This document shows positions 13,601 through 26,266 of a DNA stretch of 64,000 nucleotides, in pieces; position 1 is the stretch's first letter, and each line of letters starts with the position of its first letter. Source of the DNA: Synchiropus splendidus. Lineage: Eukaryota; Chordata; Actinopteri; Syngnathiformes; Callionymidae. Location: the NCBI RefSeq assembly GCF_027744825.2, contig NC_071349.1, positions 2,294,001 through 2,358,000 of the forward strand, in the 5' to 3' direction. Made by a program: the position numbers and the translations under genes. Under the pieces are notes generated by a model. That model did no database searches and was not told the DNA's origin. It saw only the letters and a list, made by a program, of their open reading frames with translations.

Positions 13601-14525
13601 TAACCTCCCACTATAGCAGAAAGGGTCTTTCTAGTAGTTGCACATCAAATCTAAGCTGTCGAAAGTGTTTTTCCAAAGTTATCAACATTTTTATGTTTGG
13701 CGTTTCGGAATTGACCTTATCTCCGGCTGAAAACGCGTTTTCTGCATTGTGCCATAACTTTGCAGGGAAGCTTAAGAACATTAAATTTTCACCTCCCACT
13801 AGAGCAGAAAGGGTATTTCTAGTAGTTGCACATCAAATATAAGCTGTCTGTAGACTTTTTCCTGAGTTAACAACATTTTTATGTTTGGCGTTCTGAAATC
13901 AACCTCATCTCAGGCTGAAAACGCGTTTCACGCATTGTGCCATAACTTTGCAGGGAAGCTTCAGAACATGATATTTTCACCTCCCACTAAAGCAGAAAGG
14001 GTCTTTCTCGTATTTGCACATCAAAACTAAGCTGTCTGAAGTGTTTTTCGAAAGTTTTCAACATTTTTATGTTTGGTGTTCCTGAATCGACCTTATCTCA
14101 GGCCGAAAACGCGTTTTCTGCATTGTGCCATAACTTTGCAGGGAAGCTTCAGAACATGAAAGTTTCACCTCCCACTATAGCAAAAATGGTCTTTCTCGTA
14201 GTTGCACATCAAATCTAAGCTGTCTGAAGTGTTTTTCCAAAGTTATCAACATTTTTATGTTTGGCGTTCTGAAATCAACCTCATCTCAGGCTGAAAACGC
14301 GTTTAACGCATTGTGCCATAACTTTGCAGGGAAGCTTCAGAAAATGAAATGTTCGCCTCCCACTATAGCAGATAGGGTCTTTCGAGGAGTTGCACATCAA
14401 ATCTAAGCTGTCTGAAGTGTTTTTCCAAAGTTATCAACATTTTTATGTTTGGCGTTCTGGAACCCACCTTATCTCAGGCTGAAAACGCCTTTTCTGCATT
14501 GTGCCATAACTTTGCAGGGAAGCTT
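10685..14525. repeat. HOR unit 2 of M1 (3,841 bp)
   Basis: The length equals unit 1 but the content differs. This unit has the duplicated AAAACAGG monomer (11102 and 11854) yet has lost the 752 bp between the two GAGGAG markers; a single one remains, at 14384. It aligns to unit 1 at offset 3,841 up to about 11.33 kb and at 4,593 after that. Its equal length is therefore a coincidence of one 4-monomer gain and one 4-monomer loss. Confidence 0.88.
11102..11854. repeat. 4-monomer (752-bp) tandem duplication inside the HOR unit
   Basis: The CAGGTTTT marker with CCATGAC recurs at exactly 752 bp (4 x 188). The block holds the monomers with TTTCCAGTAG, CTGATGTG and GAAAAATCG. The same pair is seen at 14943/15695, 26684/27436 and 31277/32028. 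The last spacing is 751 because one T is missing near 31709. Unit 1 in M1 (7261) and the first unit in M2 (22843) have only one marker. Confidence 0.88.
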
Positions 14526-17500
14526 ATGTTTGGCGTTCCAGAAACAACCTTATCTCAGGCTGAAAATACGTTTTACATATTTTGCCATAACTTTGCAGGG
14601 AAGCTTCAGAACATGAAATTTTGACATCCCACTATAGCAGAAAGGGTCTTTCTAGTAGTTGCACATCAAATCTAAGCTGTCTGTAGAGTTTTTCCTGAGT
14701 TATCAACATTTTCATGTTTGGCGTTCTGAAATCAACCTCATCTCAGGCTGAAAACGCGTTTTACGCATTGTGCCATAACTTTGCAGGGAAGCTTCAGAAC
14801 ATGATATTTTCGCCTCCCACTAAAGCAGAAAGGGTCTTTCTCGTAGTTGCACATCAAATCTAAGCTGTCTGAAGTGTTTTTCCAAAGTTATCAACATTTT
14901 TATGTTTGGCGTTCTGGAAACCACCTTATCTCAGGCTGAAAACAGGTTTTCTGCATTGTGCCATGACTTTGCAGGGAAGCTTCAGAACATGAAATTTTCA
15001 CCTCCCACTATAGCAGAAAGGGTCTTTCTCGTAGTTGCACATCAAATCTAAGCTGTCTGTAGAGTTTTTCCTGAGTTATCAACATTTTTATGTTTGGCGT
15101 TCTGAAACCAACCTCATCTCAGGCTGAAAACGCGTTTTCTGCATTGTGCCATAACTTTGCAGGGAAGCTTTAGAACATGAAATTTTCACCTCCCACTATA
15201 GCAGAAAGGGTCTTTCCAGTAGTTGCACATCAAATCTAAGCTGTCTGATGTGTTTTTCCTGAGTTATCAACATTTTTATGTTTGGCGTTTCGGAATCGAC
15301 CTTATCTCAGGATGAAAAATCGTTTTCTGCATTGTCCCATAACTTTGCAGGGAAGCTTCAGAACATGAAATTTTCTCCTCCCACTATAGCAGAAAGGGTC
15401 TTTCTAGTAGTTGCACATCAAATCTAAGCTGTCTGTAGAGTTTTTCCTGAGTTATCAACATTTTTATGTTTGGCGTTTCGGAATCGACCTTATCTCAGGC
15501 TGAAAACGCGTTTTACGCATTGTGCCATAACTTTGCAGGGAAGCTTCAGAACATGATATTTTCGCCTCCCACTATAGCAGAAAGGGTCTTTCTCGTAGTT
15601 GCACATCAAATCTAAGCTGTCTGAAGTGTTTTTCCAAAGTTATCAACATTTTTATGTTTGGCGTTCTGGAAACCACCTTATCTCAGGCTGAAAACAGGTT
15701 TTCTGCATTGTGCCATGACTTTGCAGGGAAGCTTCAGAACATGAAATTTTCACCTCCCACTATAGCAGAAAGGGTCTTTCTCGTAGTTGCACATCAAATC
15801 TAAGCTGTCTGTAGAGTTTTTCCTGAGTTATCAACATTTTTATGTTTGGCGTTCTGAAATCAACCTCATCTCAGGCTGAAAACGCGTTTTCTGCATTGTG
15901 ACATAACTTTGCAGGGAAGCTTTAGAACATGAAATTTTCACCTTCCACTTCAGCAGAAAGGGTCTTTCTAGTAGTTGCACATCAAATCTAAGCTGTCTGT
16001 AGACTTTTTCCTGAGTTATCAACATTTTTATGTTTGGCGTTCCGGAATCGACCTTATCTCAGGCAGAAAACGCGTTTTCTGCATTGTGCCATAACTTTGC
16101 AGGGAAGCTTCAGAACATGAAATTTTCACTTCCCACTAGAGCAGAAAGGGTATTTCTAGTAGTTGCACATCAAATCTAAGCTGTCTGTAGAGTTTTTCCT
16201 GAGTTATCAACATTTTTATGTTTGGCGTTCTGAAATCAACCTCATCTCAGGCTGAAAACGCGTTTTACGCATTGTGCCATAACTTTGCAGGGAAGCTTCA
16301 GAACATGATATTTTCTCCTCCCACTATATCAGAAAGGGTCTTTCTCGTAGTTGCACATCAAATCTAAGCTGTCTGAAGTGTTTTTCCAAAGTTATCTACA
16401 TTTTGATGTTTGGCGTTCCGGAATCGACCTTATCTGACGCTGAAAACGCGTTTTCTGCATTTTGCCATAACTTTGCAGGGAAGCTTCAGAACATGAAATT
16501 TTCACCTCCCATGATAGCAGAAAGGGTCTTTCGAGTAGTTGCACATCAAATCTATGCTGTCTGAAGTGTTTTTCCAAATTTATCAACATTTTGATGTTTG
16601 GCGTTCCGGAATCGACCTTATCTGAGGATGAAAACGCGTTTTCTGCATTGTGCCAAAACTTTGTAGGTAAGCTCCAGAACATGAAATTTTCACCTCCCAC
16701 TATAGCAGAAAGGGTCTTTCTAGTAGTTGCACATCAAATCTAAGCTGTCTGAAGTGTTTTTCCAAAGTTATCAACATTTTTATGTTTGGCGTTCTGGAAT
16801 CAACCTTATCTCAGGATGAAAACGCGTTTTCTGCATTGTGCCATCACTTTGCAGGGAAGCTTCAGAACATGAAATTTTCTCCTCCCACTATAGCAGAAAG
16901 GGTATTTCTAGTAGTTGCACATCAAATCTAAGCTGTCTGAAGTGTTTTTCGAAAGTTTTCAACATTTTTATGTTTGGTGTTCCTGAATCGACCTTATCTC
17001 AGGCCGAAAACGCGTTTTCTGCATTGTGCCATAACTTTGCAGGGAAGCTTCAGAACATGAAAATTTCACCTCCCACTATAGCAGAAAGGGTCTTTCGAGT
17101 AGGTGCACATCAAATCAAAGCTGTTTGAAGTGTTTTTCCAAAGTTATCAACACTTTTATGTTTGGCGTTCCGGAATCGACCTTATCTCAGGCTGAAAACA
17201 CGATTTACGCATTCTGCCATAACTTTGCAGGGAAGCTTCAGAACATGAAATTTTTACCTCCCACTATAGCAGAAACGGTCTTTCTAGTAGTTGCACATCA
17301 AATCTAAGCTGTCTGTAGAGTTTTTCCAAAGTTATCAACATTTTTATGTTTGGCGATTTGAAATCTACCTCATCTCAGGCTCAAAATGCGTTTAACGCAT
17401 TGTGCCATAACTTTGCAGGGAAGCTTCAGTAAAATGAAATTTTAACCTCCCACTATAGCAGAAAGGGTCTTTCTAGTAGTTGCACATCAAATCTAAGCTG

Positions 17501-18623
17501 TCGAAAGTGTTTTTCCAAAGTTATCAACATTTTTATGTTTGGCGTTTCGGAATTGACCTTATCTCCGGCTGAAAACGCGTTTTCTGCATTGTGCCAAAAC
17601 TTTGCAGGGAAGCTTAAGAACATTAAATTTTCACCTCCCACTAGAGCAGAAAGGGTATTTCTAGTAGTTGCACATCAAATCTAAGCTGTCTGAAGTGTTT
17701 TTCCAAAGTTATCAACATTTTTATGTTTGGCGTTCTGAAATCAACCTCATCTCAGGCTGAAAACGCGTTTAACGCATTGTGCCATAACTTTGCAGGGAAG
17801 CTTCAGAAAATGAAATTTTAACCTCCCACTATAGCAGAAAGGGTCTTTCTAGTAGTTGCACATCAAATCTAAGCAGTCGAAAGTGTTTTTCCAAAGTTAT
17901 GAACATTTTTATGTTTGGCGTTCGGGAACCCGCCTTATCTCAGGCTGAAAACGCGTTTTCTGCATTGTGCCATAACTTTGCAGGGAAGCTTCAGAACATG
18001 AAATTTTAACCTCCCATTATAGCAGAAAAGGTCATTCTAGTAGTTGCACATCAAATCTAAGCTGTCTTGAAGTGTTTTTCTAAAGTTATCAACATTTTTA
18101 TGTTTGGCGTTCCGGAACCCACCTTATCTCAGTCTGAAAACGGGTTTTACATATTTTGCCATAACTTAGCAGGGAAACTTAAGAACATGACATTTTAACA
18201 TCCCACTATAGCAGAAATGGTCTTTCTAGTAGTTGCACATCAAATCTAAGCTGTCTGAAGTGTTTTTCCAAAGTTATCAACATTCTTATGTTTGGCGTTC
18301 TGGAATCAACCTTATCTCAGGCTGAAAACTCGTTTTACGCATTGTGCCATAACTGTGCAGGGAAGCTTCAGAACATAAAATGTTCGCCTCCCACTATAGC
18401 AGATAGGGTCTTTCTAGTAGTTGCACATCAAATCTAAGTTGTCTGAAGTGTTTTTCCAAAGTGATCAACATTCTTATGTTTGGCGTTCCGGAATCGACCT
18501 TATCTCAGGCTGAAAACGCGTTTCCTGCATTGTGGCATAACTTTTCAGGGAAGCTTCAGAACATGAAATGTTCGCCTGCCACTATAGCAGATAGGGTCTT
18601 TCTAGTAGTTGCACATCAAATCT
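14526..18623. repeat. HOR unit 3 and tail of M1
   Basis: The unit starts at the third truncated junction. It follows unit 2 at offset 3,841 to about 17.64 kb, with small changes such as GTGACATAAC at 15900. It then skips two monomers that M2 keeps (34013-34388). After about 17.8 kb it has a tail not found in units 1 and 2. The tail contains monomers with CGGGAACCCGCC, a 189-bp TCTTGAAG type with TTTTACATATTTT, and a CTGTGCAGGG type. These tail monomers resemble those that fill 37.6-44.2 kb. Confidence 0.85.
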
Positions 18624-20693
18624 AAGCTGTCTGAAGTGTTTTTCCAAAGTTATCAATATTTTTATGTTTGGCTTTCCGGAATCGACATTATCTCAGGCTG
18701 AAAACGCGTTTCCTGCATCGTGGCATAACTTTGCAGGGATGCTTCAGAACATGAAATTTTCACCTCCCACTGTAGCAGAAAGGGTCTTTCGAGTAGTTGC
18801 ACATCAAATCTAAGCTGACTGATGTGTTTTTCCGAAGTTATTAACATTTTTATGTTTGGCGTTCCGGAATCGACCTTATCTCAGGCTGAAAACGCCTTTT
18901 ACACATTGTTTCATAACTTTGCCGGGAAGGTTGAGAACATCAAATTTTCACCTCCCACTATAGCAGAAAGGGTTTTTCTAGTAGTTGCACATCAAATCTA
19001 AGCTGTCTGAAGTGTTTTTCCAAAGTTATCAACATTTTTATGTTTGGCGTTCCGGAACCCACCGTATCTCAGGCTGTGACCGCGTTTTCTGCATTGTGGC
19101 ATAACTTTGGAGGAAAGCTTCAGAACATGAAATTTTCAATTCCCATTATAGCAGAAAGGGTCTTTCGAGTAGGTGCACATCAAATCAAAGCTGTTTGAAG
19201 TGTTTTTCCAAAGTTATCAACACTTTTATGTTTGGCGTTCCGGAATCGACCTTATCTCAGGCTGAAAACACGATTTACGCATTCTGCCATAACTTTGCAG
19301 GGAAGCTTCAGAACATGAAATTTTTACCTCCCACTATAGCAGAAACGGTCTTTCTAGTAGTTGCACATCAAATCTAAGCTGTCTGTAGAGTTTTTCCAAA
19401 GTTATCAACATTTTTATGTTTGGCGATTTGAAATCTACCTCATCTCAGGCTCAAAATGCGTTTAACGCATTGTGCCATAACTTTGCAGGGAAGCTTCAGT
19501 AAAATGAAATTTTAACCTCCCACTATAGCAGAAAGGGTCTTTCTAGTAGTTGCACATCAAATCTAAGCTGTCGAAAGTGTTTTTCCAAAGTTATCAACAT
19601 TTTTATGTTTGGCGTTTCGGAATTGACCTTATCTCCGGCTGAAAACGCGTTTTCTGCATTGTGCCATAACTTTGCAGGGAAGCTTAAGAACATGAAAGTT
19701 TCACCTGCCACTATAGCAAAAATGGTCTTTCTAGTAGTTGCACATCAAATCTAAGCTGTCTGAAGTGTTTTTCCAAAGTTATCAACATTTTTATGTTTGG
19801 CGTTCTGAAATCAACCTCATCTCAGGCTGAAAACGCGTTTAACGCATTGTGCCATAACTTTGCAGGGAAGCTTCAGAAAATGAAATTTTAACCTCCCACT
19901 ATAGCAGAAAGGGTCTTTCTAGTAGTTGCACATCAAATCTAAGCAGTCGAAAGTGTTTTTCCAAAGTTATGAACATTTTTATGTTTGGCGTTCGGGAACC
20001 CGCCTTATCTCAGGCTGAAAACGCGTTTTCTGCATTGTGCCATAACTTTGCAGGGAAGCTTCAGAACATGAAATTTTAACCTCCCATTATAGCAGAAAAG
20101 GTCATTCTAGTAGTTGCACATCAAATCTAAGCTGTCTTGAAGTGTTTTTCTAAAGTTATCAACATTTTTATGTTTGGCGTTCCGGAACCCACCTTATCTC
20201 AGTCTGAAAACGGGTTTTACATATTTTGCCATAACTTAGCAGGGAAGCTTAAGAACATGACATTTTAACATCCCACTATAGCAGAAATGGTCTTTCTAGT
20301 AGTTGCACATCAAATCTAAGCTGTCTGAAGTGTTTTTCCAAAGTTATCAACATTCTTATGTTTGGCGTTCTGGAATCAACCTTATCTCAGGCTGAAAACT
20401 CGTTTTACGCATTGTGCCATAACTGTGCAGGGAAGCTTCAGAACATAAAATGTTCGCCTCCCACTATAGCAGATAGGGTCTTTCTAGTAGTTGCACATCA
20501 AATCTAAGTTGTCTGAAGTGTTTTTCCAAAGTGATCAACATTCTTATGTTTGGCGTTCCGGAATCGACCTTATCTCAGGCTGAAAACGCGTTTCCTGCAT
20601 TGTGGCATAACTTTTCAGGGAAGCTTCAGAACATGAAATGTTCGCCTGCCACTATAGCAGATAGGGTCTTTCTAGTAGTTGCACATCAAATCT
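18624..20693. repeat. Collapsed mega-unit, 2,070 bp
   Basis: Bases 18624 to about 19166 match the start of M1 (4655 to about 5197, offset 13,969). From there to 20693 they match the end of M1 (about 17096-18623, offset 2,070). The switch falls in the run 19148-19166, shared by both parents and including GCAGAAAGGGTCTTTC. The join skips about 11.9 kb of the unit (13,969 - 2,070 = 11,899). The piece abuts M1 on the left and M2 on the right with no spacer, so it is a whole repeat shortened by an internal deletion. Confidence 0.9.
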
Positions 20694-22597
20694 AAGCTGT
20701 CTGAAGTGTTTTTCCAAAGTTATCAATATTTTTATGTTTGGCTTTCCGGAATCGACATTATCTCAGGCTGAAAACGCGTTTCCTGCATCGTGGCATAACT
20801 TTGCAGGGATGCTTCAGAACATGAAATTTTCACCTCCCACTGTAGCAGAAAGGGTCTTTCGAGTAGTTGCACATCAAATCTAAGCTGACTGATGTGTTTT
20901 TCCGAAGTTATTAACATTTTTATGTTTGGCGTTCCGGAATCGACCTTATCTCAGGCTGAAAACGCCTTTTACACATTGTTTCATAACTTTGCCGGGAAGG
21001 TTGAGAACATCAAATTTTCACCTCCCACTATAGCAGAAAGGGTTTTTCTAGTAGTTGCACATCAAATCTAAGCTGTCTGAAGTGTTTTTCCAAAGTTATC
21101 AACATTTTTATGTTTGGCGTTCCGGAACCCACCGTATCTCAGGCTGTGACCGCGTTTTCTGCATTGTGGCATAACTTTGGAGGAAAGCTTCAGAACATGA
21201 AATTTTCAATTCCCATTATAGCAGAAAGGGTCTTTCTCGTACTTGCACATCAAATCTTAGCTGTCTGAAGTGTTTTTTGAAAGTTTTCAACATTTTTATG
21301 TTTGGCGTTCCTGAATCGACCTTATCTCAGGCTGAAAATGCGTTTTCTGCAATGTGCCATAACTTTGCAGGGAAGTTTCAGAACATGAAATTTTCAACTC
21401 CCACTATAGCAGAATGGGTCTTTCTAGTAGTTGCACATCAAATCTAAGCTGTCTGAAGTGTTTTTCCAAATTTATCAAAATTTTTATGTTTGGCATTCCA
21501 GAATCGACCTTATCTCAGGCTGAAAACACGTTTTCTGCATTGTGCCATAACTTTGCAGGGAAGCTTCAGAACATGACATTTTCACCTCCCACTATAGCAG
21601 AAAGGGTCTTTCTAGTAGTTGCACATCAAATCTAAGCTGTCTGAAGTGTTTTTCCAAAGTTATCAATATTTTTATGTTTGGCGTTTCGGAAACGACCTTA
21701 TCTCAGGCTGAAAACGCATTTCCTGCATTGTGGCATAACTTTGCAGGGAAGCTTCAAAACATGAAATTTTCACCTCCCACTGTAGCTAAAAGGGTCTTTC
21801 TAGTAGTTGCACATCAAATCTAAGCTGTCTGAAGTGATTTTCCAAAGTTATCAACACTTTTATGTTTGGCGTTCTGGAACCCACCTAATCTCCGGCTGAA
21901 AACGCGTTTCCTGCATTGTTGCATAACTTTGCAGGGATGCTTCAGAACATGAAATGTTCGCCTCCCACTATAGCAGATAGGGTCTTTCGAGGAGTTGCAC
22001 ATCAAATCTAAGCTGTCTGAAGTGTTTTTCCAAAGTTATCAACATTTTTATGTTTGGCGTTCTGGAACCCACCTTATCTCAGGCTGAAAACGCGTTTTCT
22101 GCATTGTGCCATCACTTTGCAGGGAAGCTTCAGAACATGAAATTTTCACCTCCCACTATAGCAGAAAGTGTCTTTCTAGTAGTTGCACATCAAATCCAAG
22201 CTGTCTGAAGTGTTTTTCCAAAGTTATCAACATTTTTATGTGTGGCGTTCAGGAACCCACCTTATCTCAGCCTGAAAACGCGTTTTACATATGTTGCCAT
22301 AACTTTGCAGGGAAGCTTCAGAAGATGAAATTTTAACATCCCACTATAGCAGAAAGGGTCTTTCTAGTAGTTGCACATAAAATCTAAGTTGTCTGAAGTG
22401 TTTTTCCAAAGTTATCAACATTCTTATGTTTGGCGTTCCGGAATCAACCTTATCTCAGACTGAAAAGGTGTTTTCTGCATTGTGCCATAACTTTGCAGGG
22501 ATGCTTCAGAACATGAAATTTTCACCTCCAACTATAGCAGAAAGGGTCTTTCTAGTAGTTGCACATCAAATCTAAGCTGTCTGAAGTGTTTTTCCAA

Positions 22598-22610
22598 AGT
22601 TATCAACATT
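22598..22610. other. Crossover site of a 457-bp deletion in M2
   Basis: Left of this 13-bp run M2 follows M1 at offset 16,039. Right of it the offset is 15,582. Both parental sites share AGTTATCAACATT, so the exchange happened within it. The missing segment (about 6571-7028 in M1) is two monomers plus the 81-bp remnant (2 x 188 + 81 = 457), so this HOR unit has lost its marker junction. Confidence 0.88.
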
Positions 22611-25600
22611 TTCATGTTTGGCGTTCTGAAATCAACCTCATCTCAGGCTGAAAACGCGTTTTACGCATTGTGCCATAACTTTGCAGGGAAGCTTCAGAAC
22701 ATGATATTTTCGCCTCCCACCTTAGCAGAAAGGGTCTTTCTCGTAGTTGCACATCAAATCTAAGCTGTCTGAAGTGTTTTTCCAAAGTTATCAACATTTT
22801 TATGTTTGGCGTTCTGGAAACCACCTTATCTCAGGCTGAAAACAGGTTTTCTGCATTGTGCCATGACTTTGCAGGGAAGCTTCAGAACATGAAATTTTCA
22901 CCTCCCACTATAGCAGAAAGGGTCTTTCTCGTAGTTGCACATCAAATCTAAGCTGTCTGTAGAGTTTTTCCTGAGTTATCAACATTTTTATGTTTGGCGT
23001 TCTGAAATCAACCTCATCTCAGGCTGAAAACGCGTTTTCTGCATTGTGCCATAACTTTGCAGGGAAGCTTTAGAACATGAAATTTTCACCTTCCACTTCA
23101 GCAGAATGGGTCTTTCTAGTAGTTGCACATCAAATCTAAGCTGTCTGTAGAGTTTTTCCTGAGTTATCAACATTTTTATGTTTGGCGTTCCGGAATCGAC
23201 CTTATCTCAGGCAGAAAACGCGTTTTCTGCATTGTGCCATAACTTTGCAGGGAAGCTTTAGAACATGAAATTTTCACTTCCCACTAGAGCAGAAAGGGTA
23301 TTTCTAGTAGTTGCACATCAAATCTAAGCTGTCTGTAGAGTTTTTCCTGAGTTATCAACATTTTTATGTTTGGCGTTCTGAAATCAACCTCATCTCAGGC
23401 TGAAAACGCGTTTTACGCATTGTGCCATAACTTTGCAGGGAAGCTTCAGAACATGATATTTTCTCCTCCCACTATATCAGAAAGGGTCTTTCTCGTAGTT
23501 GCACATCAAATCTAAGCTGTCTGAAGTGTTTTTCCAAAGTTATCTACATTTTGATGTTTGGCGTTCCGGAATCGACCTTATCTGACGCTGAAAACGCGTT
23601 TTCTGCATTTTGCCATAACTTCGCAGGGAAGCTTCAGAACATGAAATTTTCACCTCCCATGATAGCAGAAAGGGTCTTTCGAGTAGTTGCACATCAAATC
23701 TATGCTGTCTGAAGTGTTTTTCCAAATTTATCAACATTTTGATGTTTGGCGTTCCGGAATCGACCTTATCTGAGGATGAAAACGCGTTTTCTGCATTGTG
23801 CCAAAACTTTGTAGGTAAGCTCCAGAACATGAAATTTTCACCTCCCACTATAGCAGAAAGGGTCTTTCTAGTAGTTGCACATCAAATCTAAGCTGTCTGA
23901 AGTGTTTTTCCAAAGTTATCAACATTTTTATGTTTGGCGTTCTGGAACCCACCTTATCTCAGGATGAAAACGCGTTTTCTGCATTGTGCCATAACTTTTT
24001 AGGGAGACTTCAGAACATGAAATTTTCTCCTCCCACTATAGCAGAAAGGGTATTTCTAGTAGTTGCACATCAAATCTAAGCTGTCTGAAGTGTTTTTCGA
24101 AAGTTTTCAACATTTTTATGTTTGGTGTTCCTGAATCGACCTTATCTCAGGCCGAAAACGCGTTTTCTGCATTGTGCCATAACTTTGCAGGGAAGCTTCA
24201 GAACATGAAAATTTCACCTCCCACTATAGCAGAAAGGGTCTTTCGAGTAGGTGCACATCAAATCAAAGCTGTTTGAAGTGTTTTTCCAAAGTTATCAACA
24301 CTTTTATGTTTGGCGTTCCGGAATCGACCTTATCTCAGGCTGAAAACACGATTTACGCATTCTGCCATAACTTTGCAGGGAAGCTTCAGAACATGAAATT
24401 TTTACCTCCCACTATAGCAGAAACGGTCTTTCTAGTAGTTGCACATCAAATCTAAGCTGTCTGTAGAGTTTTTCCAAAGTTATCAACATTTTTATGTTTG
24501 GCGATTTGAAATCTACCTCATCTCAGGCTCAAAATGCGTTTAACGCATTGTGCCATAACTTTGCAGGGAAGCTTCAGAAAATGAAATTTTAACCTCCCAC
24601 TATAGCAGAAAGGGTCTTTCTAGTAGTTGCACATCAAATCTAAGCTGTCGAAAGTGTTTTTCCAAAGTTATCAACATTTTTATGTTTGGCGTTTCGGAAT
24701 TGACCTTATCTCCGGCTGAAAACGCGTTTTCTGCATTGTGCCATAACTTTGCAGGGAAGCTTAAGAACATTAAATTTTCACCTCCCACTAGAGCAGAAAG
24801 GGTATTTCTAGTAGTTGCACATCAAATATAAGCTGTCTGTAGACTTTTTCCTGAGTTAACAACATTTTTATGTTTGGCGTTCTGAAATCAACCTCATCTC
24901 AGGCTGAAAACGCGTTTCACGCATTGTGCCATAACTTTGCAGGGAAGCTTCAGAACATGATATTTTCACCTCCCACTAAAGCAGAAAGGGTCTTTCTCGT
25001 ATTTGCACATCAAAACTAAGCTGTCTGAAGTGTTTTTCGAAAGTTTTCAACATTTTTATGTTTGGTGTTCCTGAATCGACCTTATCTCAGGCCGAAAACG
25101 CGTTTTCTGCATTGTGCCATAACTTTGCAGGGAAGCTTCAGAACATGAAAGTTTCACCTCCCACTATAGCAAAAATGGTCTTTCTAGTAGTTGCACATCA
25201 AATCTAAGCTGTCTGAAGTGTTTTTCCAAAGTTATCAACATTTTTATGTTTGGCGTTCTGAAATCAACCTCATCTCAGGCTGAAAACGCGTTTAACGCAT
25301 TGTGCCATAACTTTGCAGGGAAGCTTCAGAAAATGAAATGTTCGCCTCCCACTATAGCAGATAGGGTCTTTCGAGGAGTTGCACATCAAATCTAAGCTGT
25401 CTGAAGTGTTTTTCCAAAGTTATCAACATTTTTATGTTTGGCGTTCTGGAACCCACCTTATCTCAGGCTGAAAACGCGTTTTCTGCATTGTGCCATCACT
25501 TTGCAGGGAAGCTTCAGAACATGAAATTTTCACCTCCCACTATAGCAGAAAGTGTCTTTCTAGTAGTTGCACATCAAATCTAAGCTGTCTGAAGTGTTTT

Positions 25601-26266
25601 TCCAAAGTTATCAACATTTTTATGTGTGGCGTTCAGGAACCCACCTTATCTCAGCCTGAAAACGCGTTTTACATATGTTGCCATAACTTTGCAGGGAAGC
25701 TTCAGAAGATGAAATTTTAACATCCCACTATAGCAGAAAGGGTCTTTCTAGTAGTTGCACATAAAATCTAAGTTGTCTGAAGTGTTTTTCCAAAGTTATC
25801 AACATTCTTATGTTTGGCGTTCCGGAATCAACCTTATCTCAGACTGAAAAGGTGTTTTCTGCATTGTGCCATAACTTTGCAGGGATGCTTCAGAACATGA
25901 AATTTTCACCTCCAACTATAGCAGAAAGGGTCTTTCTAGTAGTTGCACATCAAATCTAAGCTGTCTGAAGTGTTTTTCCAAAGTTATCAACATTCTTATG
26001 TTTGGCGTTCCGGAATCAACCTTATCTGAGACTGAAAACGGGTTTTACGCATTGTGCCATAACTTTGCAGGAAAGCTTCAGAACATTAAATTTTCAACTC
26101 CCACTATAGCAGAAAGGGTCTTTCGAGGAGTTGCACATCAAATCTAAGCTGTCTGAAGTGTTTTTCCAAAGTTATCAACATTTTTATGTTTGGCGTTCTG
26201 GAACCCACCTTATCTCAGGCTGAAAACGCCTTTTCTGCATTGTGCCATAACTTTGCAGGGAAGCTT

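Larger units (their letters stand above)
4655..18623. repeat. Mega-unit M1 (13,969 bp)
   Basis: This is the first copy of a roughly 14-kb repeat. Its start (monomer with GGCTTTCCGG and GCATCGTGG, at 4655) recurs at 18624 and 20694. Its end at 18623 corresponds to 35332. Inside are three HOR units marked by the truncated junction at 6843/6844, 10684/10685 and 14525/14526, with a lead-in (4655-6843) and a distinct tail after about 17.7 kb. Compared with M2 it has an extra 457 bp around 6571-7028, lacks 752 bp near 14384, and lacks 376 bp near 17.65 kb. These account exactly for the 670-bp length difference once one single-base deletion in M2 is counted. Confidence 0.9.

Noticed and set aside
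16838..17128. 96-codon frame reading through the usual stop (also at 33171-33461)
   Set aside because: The extension comes from one change, ATCTAA to ATCAAA, in a single monomer type that was copied with the mega-unit. It adds three codons before the next stop and is not evidence of selection for coding.
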